The translations under genes and the position numbers were made by a program. The notes beneath the pieces were generated by a model. The model was not told where the DNA came from. It saw nothing but the letters and a program-made list of their open reading frames with translations, and searched no databases. 22,782 nucleotides of DNA from JAYWGN01 sp043778255 (GTDB lineage: Bacteria > Bacteroidota > Bacteroidia > Chitinophagales > Chitinophagaceae), in the NCBI GenBank assembly GCA_043778255.1, contig JAYWGN010000045.1, positions 1-22,782 of the forward strand. Direction: 5' to 3'. Below are positions 22,606-22,782 of the stretch, one piece after another; position 1 is the first letter of the stretch; every line of letters begins with the position of its first letter.

Positions 22606-22782
22606 GGGGCTATCAGCATAGTACCAATATGCAACCACATATACGGCTTTTCGCTTTAATACATTGTGAAATGGTATTTAGTCCAAAAGTATTTTAGTTA
22701 ATTAACATCAAATGCCGATTGAATAAACAAATAGTACAATAAGGCGAAGCCGCAATTGGACTATATTGTTTATCATTTCGGT
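22606..22782. other. Non-coding right edge
   Basis: I find no supported gene here. A small GGC-GAA-GCC hairpin lies near 22742. The only frames are short and interrupted. It could be intergenic sequence or part of a dispersed element cut by the window edge. Confidence 0.4.

Overview
The window looks like a chromosomal segment of a low-GC Bacteroidota bacterium, most likely in or near the Chitinophagales. The reasons are two surface proteins of type IX secretion (T9SS) style, an S46 dipeptidyl-peptidase, a homodimeric-type NADP isocitrate dehydrogenase, a deoxynucleoside kinase, a geranylgeranylglycerol-phosphate-synthase-type UbiA enzyme next to Maf, a conserved mreB-mreC-mreD-pbp2-rodA cluster, and -7 boxes of the TAnnTTTG type. 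I see no rRNA, tRNA, CRISPR array, transposase or phage gene.

Layout. 1-3714: two divergent secreted/surface protein genes, one cut by the left edge (propeller plus PKD-type domain) and one with an S74-type tail-fibre chaperone followed by a T9SS sorting domain. They share a 69-bp promoter region holding a run of 13 A. 3715-4588: a non-coding stretch of short-period repeats around a palindrome and a structured element. 4589-11119 (minus): dipeptidyl-peptidase 7-like protease, front-end-type fatty acid desaturase, deoxynucleoside kinase, beta-barrel outer membrane protein, and a membrane 4Fe-4S protein. 11185-11682 (plus): a PyrR-like phosphoribosyltransferase. 11936-14837 (minus): icd, then ubiA-type prenyltransferase and maf, which overlap by 8 bases. 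15104-21611 (plus): the rod-shape/elongasome cluster, in which MreB scaffolds, MreC/MreD link it to the periplasm, PBP2 is the transpeptidase and RodA the glycosyltransferase. 21830-22573 (plus): a metallo-beta-lactamase-fold hydrolase.

The coding content is mostly housekeeping. The unusual part is the intergenic DNA. It is built from three short tandem units, a 7-mer (TAATTGA-like), an 8-mer (TTA[TG]CA[ACT]A) and a 10/11-mer (AAACTCAGCG), joined in a repeated order into mosaic blocks. Several arrays begin exactly at, or run into, a gene's stop codon. One 540-bp block separates pbp2 from rodA and is flanked by the 7-base direct repeat AGGTGAT. Removing it in silico rebuilds an ideal Shine-Dalgarno and start junction. 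I regard these mosaic repeats as the best candidate in the window for something not properly described.
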